64,000 nt of DNA, from NCBI GenBank assembly GCA_028564705.1, contig JAPXFQ010001507.1, positions 186,001 through 250,000 of the forward strand. The letters are read 5' to 3'. Under the pieces are notes generated by a model that was given only the letters and a program-made list of their open reading frames with translations, was not told the DNA's origin and ran no database searches. Of the stretch, positions 23,518 through 35,250 are shown one piece after another. The stretch is from Apricaphanius iberus. Taxonomy: Eukaryota; Chordata; Actinopteri; Cyprinodontiformes; Aphaniidae. Numbering within the stretch: the first letter of the stretch is position 1; each line of letters starts with the position of its first letter. The translations under genes and the position numbers were made by a program.

Positions 23518-24789
23518 GACCTAGAGGTGTGTGTCTCATGAAAATGTTATAAGTATTAGTGTCTAAGTTGTACAGTAAAATTGGGACCCAGGTCTCCACT
23601 GCTGCGGACAGCAAAGATGGAAACCCCTCCCCACATCCCAGTGACGTGCCCACGCCCCAAGACCGTACAAGAGTGGTACAATGATGGAGCAGGTGGACAG
23701 AGGCGTTCGGGAATGGGGAGGAAATGACTGGGGACAGAATACCTTCCCAGGGAGCCAGCTCCCTCCATTACTCCGATAGCCATCCTCGTTCAACACAATC
23801 CATCAGGGGAGGGGGGCCTTGGCACCTACAATCCAGGGCCCACGGCCGCAGCACCACCAAGCCCCATGGACCTCAAGGCCGTCTCCCTGTCTTCATCCCA
23901 GAGGGAGACCTAAACACAACCCCACATTTGGACTACTATCAGGTTAAGTTAATCTGTGATAGATCGTAACAGCCTCCCCACCAACAAAGGAGGCCCCCAG
24001 CAGCACCTTCACATCAAGGGCCCCTGCCCTGATGCAGGTACCCAGTGCACCCAACGGCTTAAATACCCTAGCGACATACCCACCAAGACCAGGAATGCAC
24101 TGAAGCCCCATGTGGCCTACATCCACTATCCCCCGCCTACTTCCATCTGATGGCTCAGCAAGCAACCGAACACATCTACCTCAACTACCCGGTCTGCACA
24201 TCCACTACCCAGCCAGTCCAACTGATACCGGCCAATTGTCTAACCCAATCAAATGTCTGACCGAATATCCTGTGGAACACAAAGACCAAGATCCAGGAGT
24301 TATGTCCAGCACAAAAAGACGGACTGGGTCCAGAAACGCCGCCAATCTGCCGCAGCCAACAGCTAACATCCAAACTTGCAAATACGATGAGGGGCCATCT
24401 AGGAGCTGGCGATGAGAACCTGCCCAAAGAGAAGGACTAAGGCGGCAGTACATGCCGCCGACCATGACCCCCACCACCCGGCTGAGGCCTGGTCTGGACC
24501 GGAGCTAGGGAGCCCCGAGCCTCCAAGCCCACCCCAGACCCACCCAGGAGCAGCACAGCCACCGCCAGGAACCCAAGCCCGCCAGTGGAACCCCATAAAA
24601 CACAGCATTCAGCCGTCAGGAGTCACCACCCAAAGCCACCAAAGTCCCACCCCGGGTGGGGGCCATGGCACCTAGCACCCAATCTGCAAAGTGGTCTCAG
24701 CCCCAAGGACCCGTCATAGACACCCCCACCCCTAAAATGCCCCACATCAGCCATCATGTGAGCCCAGAGATATAGATCAGATGTGGAGG

Positions 24790-27245
24790 CAGAGGTCATC
24801 TCAAGACCAACGTGGTCCAGGAGGAGAGCTCTATACTGATTAATATTAAGAGCATTTTTATTTTTCCATTTCAGGAAGATCGTTTTCTTAATGATGTATA
24901 AGGCAATGTGAAAAACTTGCATTGATTTTGTGTCTATGGTGACACCATTTAAATTTCCTAGCAAGCAAACTGAGGGAGAAGGGTGGGATATTACATTTCA
25001 GAAACTTTGATAGGTCCTCACATATCTGGCACCAAAATCTCTTAACAGATGGACAGAACCAAAACGCATGAATATAAAGTATGGTATATTGCTTGTACAT
25101 TGTAAGCAAGTGTTAGATGGCGTAAAACCCATCTTGAACATCTGTTGACCTGTACAGTATACTCTATGAAGGATTTTATATTGTATTAATTGTAAGTTGT
25201 GATTTTAAATTATTTTAAAGGTTCTTGAAGATATTTGAGACCAGAGGTTTTGGTCAAAGGTTATGGACAAGTCCACTTCCCATTTTGAAAAAGGAAGAAC
25301 TGTCGATTCATCTAATGTAGTTAGTGTTTTGTACATTTTAGACAGCAATTTGGGGGGATTAAGATTAATCAAATGCAAAGTTCTCACTCGACTCAACTTT
25401 ACTGAGCTGAATTTTACCTTTTAATTGATTTATTTTGTTGATATTCTAAGAATTTATTCTTGTTAATACCATATTGTGTAACTACTGCATTAAATTGGAT
25501 AAATTCTGTTCCATCAAATACATGTTCCAGGTATTCCATTCCTTTAAAACTCCAGTCTGCAAAATTTATCATACTTTTTTTTAAGATGTCCAGGTTATTC
25601 CAGATGGGTGTATGTCTGCATGGAACTAGTGAGGACTCTGTCATTTTTAGAAATTCCCACCAAGCTGTCAAAGAGGAGCTAATACTGATACTTTTAAAGC
25701 ATGCATGATGTTTTATATTTGAGCTAATGAATGGTAGGTCTGAAAGTTTTATCTTATTGCATAGTGTATGTTCAACATCTATCCAGGACTCATCAAGATA
25801 GCTATGTTTTAACCATCTTGAGATGTATTGGAGCCTGTTGGCGAAGAAATAATGATGAAAGTTTGGTAATTCTAGACCTCCTTTATCTTTGGACTTGTGC
25901 AGTGTTTTTAAGCTGGTACGTGGGAGTTTATCTTTTCAAAGAAATTTAGAGACAGAAGTGTCCAGAGATCTAAACAAATCAGGTGATGGTTTGCTTGGGA
26001 TCACTGAGAATAAAAAATTGATTCTGGGAAAACCATAATTTTTATTGTAGCTACTCTACCCATACGTGATATGGGTAGGAATTCCATCTAGCCAGATCAT
26101 CTTCCACGTTTTTTAAAAGTGGCTCGTAGTTTAGCTTTGATAAGTCTGCCTGTCTTGGTGAGACATTGATGCCTAAATTACCTGAGAGAGACAGGTTAGT
26201 GAATACTGTAGAAAAAAGTAATACATCATCTGCCTTCAGACAAATTTTATGTTTTATGCCCTTGCACTGTATACTTTAATATTGTTAGTTTGTCTGATTG
26301 CTGCTGCTAATGGTTCAATAAAAACAGAAAACAGGGAGGGAGAGAGTGGGCATCCCTGCCTGGTACCTCTCTGACGGTAAAACCTCATACATTTGGTTAT
26401 TAGTCCTTATACATGCTGTTGGCGAACTGTATAACATTTTCAACCAGTTTATAAAATAATTTCCAAAGCCAAATTTATGTAAGGTTCGTATTTGGCGCAA
26501 GTCTGCCATTTTCCTTTGTTTACCACAACATTTTGTAGAATGTTTGTGCCAGAATATTCTAGAATTCTTCATTGAACTCTGCTGGAAATCCATCTGGGCC
26601 CAGAGCTTTTTTATTGGGCATGCTTTGGAAGGCCTCCTGGAAGATCAGCAGCTATTAGGGGTAAATCCAGGGCCATCGCGTGACTGTCTGATAATTTAGG
26701 AAGTGTTATTTTATCCAGAAATTGTTCAATTTTATTATTTAACAGGTTTATCTCCGGTGAGTTTAAAGCCTCGTAAAATTCATTGAAAGTGTTGTTTGCG
26801 CTGTGACCTTTTCAGAGAGTTCAGTTAGTGGAAGTAAGAACTGTGAACTTTTCCGCTAGATCAGTTAGTGAATAAAAACTGTGTTTTTACCTGCTTGTCT
26901 TTACATTGTTGTATTATTTTGATTATTGTCTTATTGTGATTGCTTGTATTTTATTCATCAAACTGATTTATGCCGGGTTCCAATTTTAATCATGTAAAGC
27001 ACCTTGGATTGCACTGTGTTGAAAGTGTGCTATACAAATAAAATTGCCTTGCCTTATTCTTTCCGGATCATATACTATATTCCCAGTTTGGTCTTTGATT
27101 ACACATATAGTTGTTTTTTCTTTATTTTTAAGATGGTTAGCGAAAAAGCTACCTGATTAATTACTATGTTCCATTTTTTTTATTCGAAGTCTTTGAATTA
27201 GGAACTGGGTGTGTTTGCTAATAATTTCATTTAATTGTAGCTTTG
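24790..27245 (-). pseudogene. L1/Tx1-type LINE ORF2 reverse transcriptase pseudogene
   Basis: Minus-strand fragments in the right order trace an L1-clade ORF2. Near 27240 there is a pre-RT segment. LHKFGFGNYFINWLKMLY (about 26450) is fingers/palm, and a [10 protein letters not shown] run shows the frame-shifted [11 protein letters not shown] motif. KADDVLLF (about 26230) keeps the catalytic Asp pair. The thumb follows, then VPCRHTPIWNNLDILKKS (about 25600) and HAFWFCPSVKRFWCQICEDL (about 25060), with KKTIFLKWKNKNALNINQYR (about 24880) near the C-terminus. Many stops and shifts are present. Such an enzyme copies its own RNA into nicked DNA. The endonuclease domain is missing, so it is 5' truncated, and it is interrupted at 26816-27055. 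Confidence 0.8.
26816..27055 (+). repeat. LINE/SINE 3' tail inserted in the L1 ORF2
   Basis: The LINE frame is interrupted by about 240 bp ending GTAAAGCACCTTGGATTGC, GTTGAAAGTGTGCTATACAA and ATAAAATTGCCTTGCCTT, the same tail as 16956-17040 and, inverted, 34083-34165. The orientation is opposite to that of the host LINE. A clean TSD was not resolved. Confidence 0.6.
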
Positions 27246-30007
27246 TCCGCTGGACAGACAAGCAACCATAAACTGGTGACTTATCCGGATCCACCGAGCT
27301 GCTCTAACCAAGGTTGCAGCACCAGTCCCGACGCCATGGGTGGGCATTGGGGGGCAGTTCCCGGCCACAGAGAATGCTGTGCCCGCCTTGGAAAGCTGAT
27401 ATAATCAGGCCAAGCGCTGACTGTTGTACACACTCCTTATCAGTTGGTGACGGTAGTGCACCAATTTGTAGTTAGCAGACGGTTTGTAAACACAAAGAAT
27501 GAGAAAAGGCGGTGAGGCTAACCTGCATGCTAATGGTAGTTCTGATAAAAATTTCTGAGAGATCTAGACAGAAGTGAATTGTGAAGGTGTTGAGCAGCAG
27601 AGGATGTTGGATTTCGGACATAGGACTTGTTATGGACTAACTATTTAAATGGAGGACATTAACTGGACCGTTATGGATGTAAAAACACGGTTTTGTTTTA
27701 GATGGGGATTCCTCTTCAATCGTTTTTTTTTTTCTTGCCTTTTGAGTGATTTGACAAAAGCTTGTACGGTGTCTATAGCTGTGATTCATATCATTGACTG
27801 GCAAACATAATTTTAATCATGAGCGTAGATAGGATGATGTTGAATTTCAACCTGGAAGCCTGGAAATGTCTGTAACGCCGATGGGTTTAGGATTTTTTCC
27901 CTTTAAATATATCAAACGTTCTGGTGCTGAGGCAAAGCTCTGAGGTTAGGCAGGCTTTCTTTTAAAGAAGAAGTTAGCAGCTGAAATCTGGTAGCAGCTA
28001 GTAATATCAAAATAGTTTACACCAGAATTGAGCGCACCAGGGAGTAGTAATAATGTAACTTGCACCAGTAATGTTAACAATATTCGTGTTTCTACTACTT
28101 GAGCTACAGTGTGATTTAACTACATCTTTTTCTGACTGTGTAAACATACAATCGGCCCTTTAGGGAATCCACTAAAGTCATCCATTTATCATTTTCAGCA
28201 GCGAGTTGTGTCACTGATCAGTTCAGCAGAAATAAGAGATCGACATACAAGAAATATGACTTGATGATTGTTTCTTTTTGCTGTTGTCATGAACTGCTTC
28301 GTGAGTAACTCTTATTTGTACAAAGGTTGTTTGGTGACGTCTGTTTTTTCCCTCTCATTTACAACTTATCAGCCCGACTTAACCGCAGCCACGCAAAGCG
28401 AAATGATCGGGCCATTTCCAAATATATACCCCAAATAATATTTTATAGAGGAAGATGGCTCAATCACGTACTGTACAAAAGCAGACATAGCATGTCAGCG
28501 GCTCATCCACGGCTCCTTCTGGAGTACGAAAACAAACTTTTTGATCGCTGATCTACAACTGACCGGTAGTTCAGGAAAACTCCAGAAGGTACCTCGGCCA
28601 GCCCACCTCTAAAAGAAACTAAGCCTTTAAATTGATGAATAGAAAGGCAGTTTTGACCTCGAAATATGTAACACACTGCAGACGGCACATAAAAACGTGA
28701 AGTGGTTAAATAAAACTGTGCACCCCCCCCAAAAAAAAATAAGCCAATGACCCGCCATCTAAATTGCCCTGGTGCAGGGTCTGCGCAGCACTACTAACCC
28801 GAAATGACAAAACCCAAAGGGGAGACACCCACTAAACCTAACCTGGAATAATAGCAGATTTTCCACCCACGATAAAAAATTCTGTCAGGTTTTATCTTTA
28901 AAAAAATGCGCAGTAACAATCAAGATAGAAACTCTCCTCCCAAACAAACAAAAGCACAACGTCTCACCACTCACTAATGCTCACTTCTTCAGCATCCAGA
29001 ACAAAGAACACACCAGCACAATGCACCTGCAAAGCTGATTGCTCCTCAAACTCCTTTTTAGAAGAAAATGTAATTTAAGCACTAAAATATATTTTATCAA
29101 GTACAGAAAAAAAAGCATTTTCCATAGCACCTCCATTTTGAAGCCTGATCAAAGAATCACAATTTTAAAACACATTTCTTTTTAACTACAATGATTTTGA
29201 TTTAAAATGATATTTTGCTATTGAGATATGTGTACCACAGCTTTTTACAATTGTTTTTAATGCCTAAGCAGAAAGTACGATTTGATTTTTAGAGGCACCT
29301 TCACAGTTGGAGTTCTATCTAATTATCCTCTTCAATCTCAGGTTTTCTCTATTGGCGACATTATGTAAAGTAACTTATTTTTTGCTGGCATTGTGCTAGT
29401 GTGATACCTGCTTTTCTTTGACAATAACTCATGTTTTTACATGTCATGCTGTGAGTACACTTGTTTCCATTACAAAGTCACTGCAGGGCTCTGTTGCCCG
29501 CTGTGTGTGAAAAGCTGACAGACCAGAGAATTAACCAGGGTGTATTGATGTCAGTGTTTTTTTACTTTATTTGGTGCCAAACACCCTTTTTAAACCTTTA
29601 CAGTAATGTAAGACAGAAAAAATACCGGCTGGCATCTATGTTGGAGAATTAAATTAAAATATTACTCTGATGATACCAAAAAACTAAATTTAGGCCAATA
29701 TCCTCCAACATTCCAATTTACCTTTACTGTTTTGGATGTTATGCAACAACCTCATCTACCTCTTGTTGAAAAAGCTGTAAAAGCTCAGGTAGTCAGTGTC
29801 AGTTTTTTTTGGCGTGTGTACAGATCCTGGATACATCCGACATCCTCTAAAGACTCAGCCTTTCACTTGGCCAGCAATATAAAAATGTGGAAGTACTTGT
29901 CTTCCTCAAGCAGCCTGTTGAGTTCTGTATGCCAAGATGAAGAAAGTTTTGTAGTCATGTGAAGTCACTGGGATTTCAGCTGTGAAGAAATTTTCCTGGA
30001 AACTGTC
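27246..30007. other. Mostly unrecognised sequence
   Basis: 27280-27420 is GC-richer (GGTTGCAGCACCAGTCCCGA) and may belong to another element, but no ends were found. 28373-28551 is exon-like (separate entry). 29697-29788 shows a short open frame (LDVMQQPHLPLVEKAVKAQ) before a GTAGTC donor-like site, without supporting phase. Confidence 0.4.
28373..28551 (+). other. Candidate terminal exon
   Basis: A strong polypyrimidine tract and acceptor (CCCTCTCATTTACAACTTATCAG, ending 28372) precede a frame reading RLNRSHAKRNDRAISKYIPQ and ending LLLEYENKLFDR, with a stop at 28549-28551. The composition is protein-like. No homologue comes to mind and no upstream exon was linked. Confidence 0.3.
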
Positions 30008-30524
30008 TTAAGCATGGTTTGTGCTTGACGCATATACATTCTGCGCGGAAATGAGACGTGCGGAACCGGCCGAGACGCCTTCTAGTAGCATTTATTATTT
30101 TTGCGGCTTGTCTCTGCTGAGAACAAATATTCTTTAAGACTGTGGGGGCGGCGTAGGGCTCTACAGAATGCAGTAGTAGAAGTAGTAATCACTGTTGCTT
30201 TCAAAATGGCGACACCGGTGAGCTTAAACAAAGCAGAACTTTTATGCTGTTTACTTAGCAAAAAAGACGAAAAAGGATACTGTCCACTCGTTCATTAAAA
30301 CACAGCTGATCACAGTGATCTCTATTGGCCAAATCATAAAGATGTCTATAATAGGAGCCCTTGCCAGTCCGCCATGTTTTTCCACAAAATTTCCTAGGTG
30401 CGCGGTGTGGAAATTTGGGTCTCCGCCGTGGCTGCGCAGAGGCGTGGTTGCTGAAATGACATAATTTGGCAGCGTGGAGCCATGGAGCGGACCACCCGGA
30501 TGCGTCAAGCATAGCCAAGCTTTA
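30008..30524. mobile_element. TTA-flanked TIR element (PIF/Harbinger-like)
   Basis: AGCATGGTTTGTGCTTGACG begins at 30011, and the inverse of AGCTTGGCTATGCTTGACGC ends at 30521. TTA flanks both sides (30008-30010, 30522-30524). 511 bp with no transposase. Confidence 0.65.
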
Positions 30525-30665
30525 AACACAGTGCATTTGGGGATTCAGAATTTGTACTGGTCTCTTTTGTTCTGTCTGTAGTTCATTCTAAGCTGTTCGA
30601 GGGTTGATCCGCAAAACAGTCAGTCAGAGAAGAGTAATTTTCAGTAAAGACCAGGAAATAATGCT

Positions 30666-31388
30666 TTAAAGGGACTATATCATGCTATTTTACAGCTTTC
30701 AACTTCTGGGATATACATATATATGCTCAAATGTTACTGTTGGTGTTATACAGTATTAATTTCTCCTAACATTTAACTTTTATGCTGTACTTAATGTTGG
30801 ACCACAAAGTAAAACGGCTTGTTTCTCTATAAACCCGCCTCCTGCCCACCCACCCCCTGCGCTCTCCGCTCCTCTTGTAGAGTCGCATCAGCTTTGACTG
30901 AGAGAAACAGTGCTGAGCTTCATCTCAAAAAGTATTCTGACAGTGAATTTGACAAGCACAAAGTATCACAATGAAACTCTGTTGTATTAAGGGCTAAGAC
31001 GTTTGGTTTATTGCCTATTAAAGCCTATTTCAGTTGCTAAATCTCCAGGCTTTAGACAGAGCCTAAAAGAACTAGCTGAGTCCATTATGCAGATCTTTCC
31101 AGCCCAGTATATAAAAAAATGTAGGTGTTGTTTGCCCCCGTTTACTGAACATTCTGAGATGCCACAGATCAATTAATTAACCACAGAAGGCTGTTATAAG
31201 ATTGCATAAGCCGCTTGATAAATGGATAACCCACATTAGCATGTAGCCACTTACTTCTCTGTCCATCAGGTGTCTTTGTTCTTTGACCAGCTGCTGTTCT
31301 TTAGGAATGTAGAGTAAATTCTTGTAATCCATGCAGACAAACAGGTGTTTTCACAGAGAAAGCAAAAAATCCAACAGAAGAAAGTGTT
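30666..31388 (+). mobile_element. TTAA-type element, left end only
   Basis: TTAA at 30666-30669 is followed by AGGGACTATATCATGCTATT, sharing AGGGACTAT with the ends at 31393 and 62331. Promoter-like GC-rich sequence (CCGCCTCCTGCCCACC) lies about 170 bp in. The right inverted end was not found before the next TTAA end at 31389. Confidence 0.4.
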
Positions 31389-32200
31389 TTAAAGGGACTA
31401 TAAAGAAGTTTAGCATCAAATAAATGTATAGAACTGTAAAATTTCTTCCTGTAAAATCTTTTTTTTTAGTTATTAATAGTTATTGTTCGGGTCGAACAAG
31501 CAGCGCTCCCCCAGTGCCTCCTAGAGGCAGCCCAGTTTGTGATGACTTCATGCGTGTTCACGTTCTACCGCAGCGTTTGCTGTCTACAGCAAGGGTTGCG
31601 TAGTGAGGGGTAGCGTTGGAGTGTTGGAAGCAATACCAACACTCCAGACCAAGATAACCAAGTAACCAAGAGTTTATTCCAGCACGACAAAGAGGGAGAA
31701 ACTCGAGTCGGATCGACATAGGCAAAGAAGTGGAGTAAACATTGGTGCGACAGCGTTTGAGAGGTGGAGTACGCTGAGAGAATCTCTCGGTATGAGAAAG
31801 GTAAGACATTTTTACTAAATACGTGTAAAAAAAATTGTAGTAGATACTTTCAAAGCAGGGGTTTTGGTACATTGCCCAGAGTAGGAACATGTTTTAGGCT
31901 GTTTGTCTGTCGTGTTCACTGCTGAGTAGCCTAAATTGTTTGGCAAATTTGTTGGAATTGCGAGAAAAAACTTTGTAAAACTATGTCGCTAATCAAATAA
32001 AGCATATATACTACTCACATTTGTAAATGTGTGCACATTACAATTGGAGTAGTAAAAGTTATGTTTTAGTTTTGAGAAGCTCACTGCATGATGGCTCCAC
32101 AGCAGCGTTTGTAGGGACCCAACCCCTCAATTCAGTCACTGCAGGGGAGTTCAATAGGTCATATTACTCGTAAACAAAATGCAACTCCTGTTTTAGGTTG
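31389..32200 (+). mobile_element. TTAA-type element with exon-like block and donor
   Basis: TTAA at 31389-31392 followed by AGGGACTATAAAGAAGTTTA. A GC-richer block (31480-31800) ends TATGAGAAAG/GTAAGAC, a strong donor at 31801. The right end was not identified; 32200 is an approximate limit. The same layout is seen at 61503-62335. Confidence 0.4.
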
Positions 32201-32381
32201 TTTTTTTCCACATCACACAAAATAAATACTGTGTATTTTTAATAATAATTTAATAATACTGTGGATTTTTAAATGCCTTTTTATGCTTTGGACAAAGCAT
32301 GATTTACCCTTACTTGTTGTGACCTATTTGTCAGAAAAGAATAAAATCACTTTCACACATGCCTACATTAATGTTTTTTAG

Positions 32382-32625
32382 ACACAAACGAGTCTACAGC
32401 AAAAAGTCACAGCGTTACAGTGTTCACACTGTAAAGGAGACCAAAGACTACGGCTACATCCCAGAGCTGCAGACAAGAGTATTGGAGAAGCGCCTCAGCT
32501 CTGCTGGGGGACTCCCAAAAAGGACAAGCATTTCGCCAGTTGACCCCAGGGCCCTTGGTTCTCTCTCCAGGATCATCCCTCTTCCTACAGCAGAATTGAT
32601 GCCGACACAGCAACGCAGAGGACAG
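32382..32625 (+). CDS. Candidate host-gene internal exon (81 codons)
   Basis: A T-rich tract with an acceptor (ATGTTTTTTAG, ending 32381) and a donor (GGACAG/GTAATG, from 32626) bracket 244 bp of open frame. It opens HKRVYSKKSQRYSVHTVKET, has GYIPELQTRVLEKRLSSAGG in the middle and ends RRGQ. The peptide is basic, non-repetitive and matches no transposase or polymerase I know. The first base completes a codon from an upstream exon. The last codon is complete, which matches the phase-0 start of 33053-33204. The gene is not identified, and domestication from a transposon cannot be excluded. Confidence 0.45.
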
Positions 32626-33052
32626 GTAATGATGATAACCAAATGCCCTCTCCATCTGGGTGGAATAAAATTACATAATTTTAATTTCTTTGTTTTATCT
32701 TTTTCCCGGACTTGATATGTGAACCCCTAGCAAAGCTGAACACAGCAAATTTATTTATGTAATTATAACAAATACAAATATGCAAAAAACGTTTTGCTAC
32801 AATAATAAAGGTAAACCTTATTTCTGAGTTGGTCTTGAGTTTCATGTTAGGTTCTGCAGAATTAGGCTTCTTTAAAACCAACGTAAACCACAAATTGGTC
32901 AGGGGTTTGTCTCTGATCCTCCAAACGCAGCATGAAGGAATCACAAGCTGATTGTCTAAGCCAAGACGTCTGTGTAGCCAAATAGTGCACTGCCTGTAGG
33001 CAGGTTAACAATACTCCCGGTTATCGGATCCAGGATCTTGGCTATCACGCAG
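32626..33052. other. Putative intron
   Basis: AT-rich 427 bp between the two exon-like blocks, starting GTAATG and ending ATCACGCAG. No repeat recognised. Confidence 0.35.
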
Positions 33053-33204
33053 AGCCACCACGTCACTCCACATCTGCCGAGCCAAACACAAGATTCCTTC
33101 ATCCAAGAAGAACAATTTAAGAGGAGCACGTCTGCTCAGACACCCTTCTGGATCCTGTCTACAGCTCCTCTCCCTGCTCTCTCTCTGCCCCCTCCAGAGT
33201 CAAG
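33053..33204 (+). CDS. Candidate host-gene internal exon (50 codons)
   Basis: Acceptor ATCACGCAG ends at 33052 and donor CAAG/GTATTC begins at 33205. The 152-bp frame continues directly from the preceding block: [20 protein letters not shown], then a Ser/Pro-rich [17 protein letters not shown], leaving two bases for the next exon. The low-complexity proline tail suggests a disordered region. The next exon was not found; the flank is transposon-filled from 33411. The protein is unrecognised. Confidence 0.4.
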
Positions 33205-33402
33205 GTATTCTTTAGAAACTTCTGAATAATGAGTTGGACTGGATTCCTTGAAGGAAACATAACAAGGTTTACATGTTAATGTGACGGAATGCATGTTTTA
33301 TATAAACTTCTTTAAAACAAGCCATAAAATGTTTTAGTAATGATTCTGTATTTAGAATTACAAAAAAACAATGTTGCTAATACCTCCTTTACCTGGATGC
33401 AA

Positions 33403-34044
33403 AATATGAACAGAGGGGGGTAGAGTACACAAAAGTTGTACTCAATAGTAGCAATACCTTTACTCTAGTAAAAGTAGCCGTCAAAAATGCTACTCAAGGA
33501 TGAAAAAGGTTTTGGTAATATCTGATTTTAAAAATGTCATCAGACCGACTGAAGCATGAAGTTATTGGCAAATTCAGGTATTTCAAAGAGTAAAACAAAA
33601 CAAATTACATAAATACATAAAATTAGTACAAAAAAAAATACTTCTGAGCAGAGGAAACACTACTCGAAGTCAAACCAATAAAGTAGGTAATGTATAAATA
33701 TCTCCAGGCGTTTACTGCATTCACTTGACCTCAAATTGAAACAGAAAGCTCATCATACATATTACATTAAACATATGTAGAAACAGGAGCTTTTCTGTAA
33801 TAAAGTATAGATCTGTGTCTGGTTTATTTTGGGTTAAAATATGTCTGTTTTTCATTCTGTGAAGCTACTGGCAGTGTGTAAAGTATCCATAAATGTTACT
33901 CAAGTGGGATTAGTGATACTTCATAAGGATATTATTCAAGTAATAGCCAAAAAAGAATAATAAAATACTTTATAATTTATATATATTTTTTTATATTCAA
34001 ATGATTTACTCAGGTAAATGAAACCATCCACCTCTGAATAAGAG
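33403..34044. mobile_element. hAT-type non-autonomous element
   Basis: CAGAGGGGGGTAGAGTACAC begins at 33411 and the inverse of CAGAGGTGGATGG ends at 34036, a diverged form of the familiar CAGAGGTGGGTAGAGT hAT end. Flanks AATATGAA and AATAAGAG agree at 6 of 8 positions, consistent with an old 8-bp TSD. The interior has GTACTCAATAGTAGC and TTACTCTAGTAAAAGTAGCC. No transposase. Confidence 0.6.
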
Positions 34045-34082
34045 TAGCTATTCACGAATTTATAAGTAGCAAAAAACTGCTA

Positions 34083-34165
34083 GTGAACAGGACTTAGGCA
34101 AGGCAAGGCAAGTTTATTTGTAGAGCACAATTCATACACAAGGCAATTCAAAGTGCTTCACAGTT
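34083..34165 (-). repeat. LINE/SINE 3' tail, copy 3
   Basis: GGCAAGGCAAGGCAAGTTTA, TTTGTAGAGCACAATTCATA and AAGGCAATTCAAAGTGCTTC: the tail of 16956-17040 and 26990-27055 in inverted orientation. Confidence 0.6.
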
Positions 34166-34339
34166 GCATATATTAAGAAAACAGATAAACAGAAACACTG
34201 CTTAAAATAGCTAAATACGCATTATAAGTTGTGGAATAAAAGACTCCTCAAATTTTTCCACATACAAGGTTTTTATTTTAACTTCTGATTGATGGTTTTT
34301 ACATGTGTTAGTTTTATATACAATTAAAGCAGTCCCGGT

Positions 34340-34340
<1 letters not shown>

Positions 34341-34389
<49 letters not shown>
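34341..34389. repeat. (AT)n microsatellite
   Basis: Uninterrupted alternating A and T for about 49 bases. Confidence 0.95.
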
Positions 34390-34393
<4 letters not shown>

Positions 34394-34988
34394 CGTTATA
34401 AATATGAGACAAAGATAGTTATATCTCTGTGGACTGCATGTGCACTATATATAAACACAACTGAGATAACCTTGTGGTTTTTTGCTCTAATTAAATTGAT
34501 GTTTATATGTGATGCTATGCATTCATTATTTATGCAACTGTTTAAGTACACATTTAATCTCCAATGATTGCATAATATTTTGTTTGTAAAGTATAGTAAT
34601 TTACATTTCATGCAGATGTTATTCTGTTTTACTCTGTGACAAAACCATCAGTTTTGTTCTACAAATAAAATCATCAATAATTATCTATTGCTCAGTTTTT
34701 TTTAAATCAGTAGACTTTTTCTCCGTATTATCCTCCCGAAATATAGCCAATTTAATATACATTCATCCAAGCCTGCAACTCTTCTTGATTTCTTTTTTTA
34801 CTTTGACAGAGTTAAGAGGCAACGTTGTCACATAGTCCAACACCATAGTCCAAGACCCACACAGGCCCTTATAAGCATCTCTTTACTTAACCTCCTGGAT
34901 GCACCCCTGCTCAGCAGCACTGAACATTTAGGAACAGTCACTCATCAATCTAAAAACTCACAGTAGTATCGAAAATATTTTTTCTTAC

Positions 34989-35101
34989 TTTGGTCGAGTT
35001 GTTTGATCGCAGCACAGCAGTTGAGTTTTATGCTTAATCTTTGGTTTTTGTCGAAACCAAAGCACAGCCAGCTGAGCTCTCTCGCTCAAAGAGCTGCTCA
35101 T
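34989..35101 (-). other. ATG exon with GTAAG donor, 37 codons
   Basis: On the minus strand an ATG at 35101, in context TTAAAATGAG, opens MSSSLSERAQLAVLWFRQKP. It ends RPK at a donor-like CCAAA/GTAAGAAAA (from 34988). If unspliced it stops at once (TAA). The peptide is basic and protein-like but unrecognised; it could be a transposon first exon. Confidence 0.3.
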
Positions 35102-35250
35102 TTTAATTTTATTATGAGCACAGCACAGACCCTGTTCACTTAGTGCAAAAGGTTGCTTTGATCCACTGTCGAAAGTTACCATTGCGCATCTGAAAGAAAA
35201 GGAAACCAGACATGTGATTTGTCAAACCAGATTTTAGTCCTAAATAACCC

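Larger units (their letters stand above)
21961..24789 (-). mobile_element. GC-rich probable L1/Tx1 3' UTR, with nested insertions
   Basis: A block much richer in C and A on the plus strand than its surroundings (CCCCCACC-type words throughout) lies directly downstream, on the minus strand, of the L1/Tx1 reverse transcriptase. I infer that it is that LINE's long G-rich 3' UTR. It is interrupted by an LTR-like element (22377-22637) and a Penelope-like element (22860-23506). Frames here are long only because the composition lowers stop frequency. The 3' end of the LINE was not pinned. Confidence 0.45.

Noticed and set aside
21885..24964. Many overlapping frames of 60-113 codons in the GC-rich block
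   Set aside because: Low stop density follows from the C-rich composition; no frame is bounded by splice sites or shows a domain, and the block fits a LINE 3' UTR.
29697..29788. Exon-like frame LDVMQQPHLPLVEKAVKAQ before GTAGTC
   Set aside because: Weak acceptor, weak donor, and its end phase does not join the exon at 32382.
31558..31890. 110-codon minus frame
   Set aside because: Antisense to a TTAA element; composition not protein-like.
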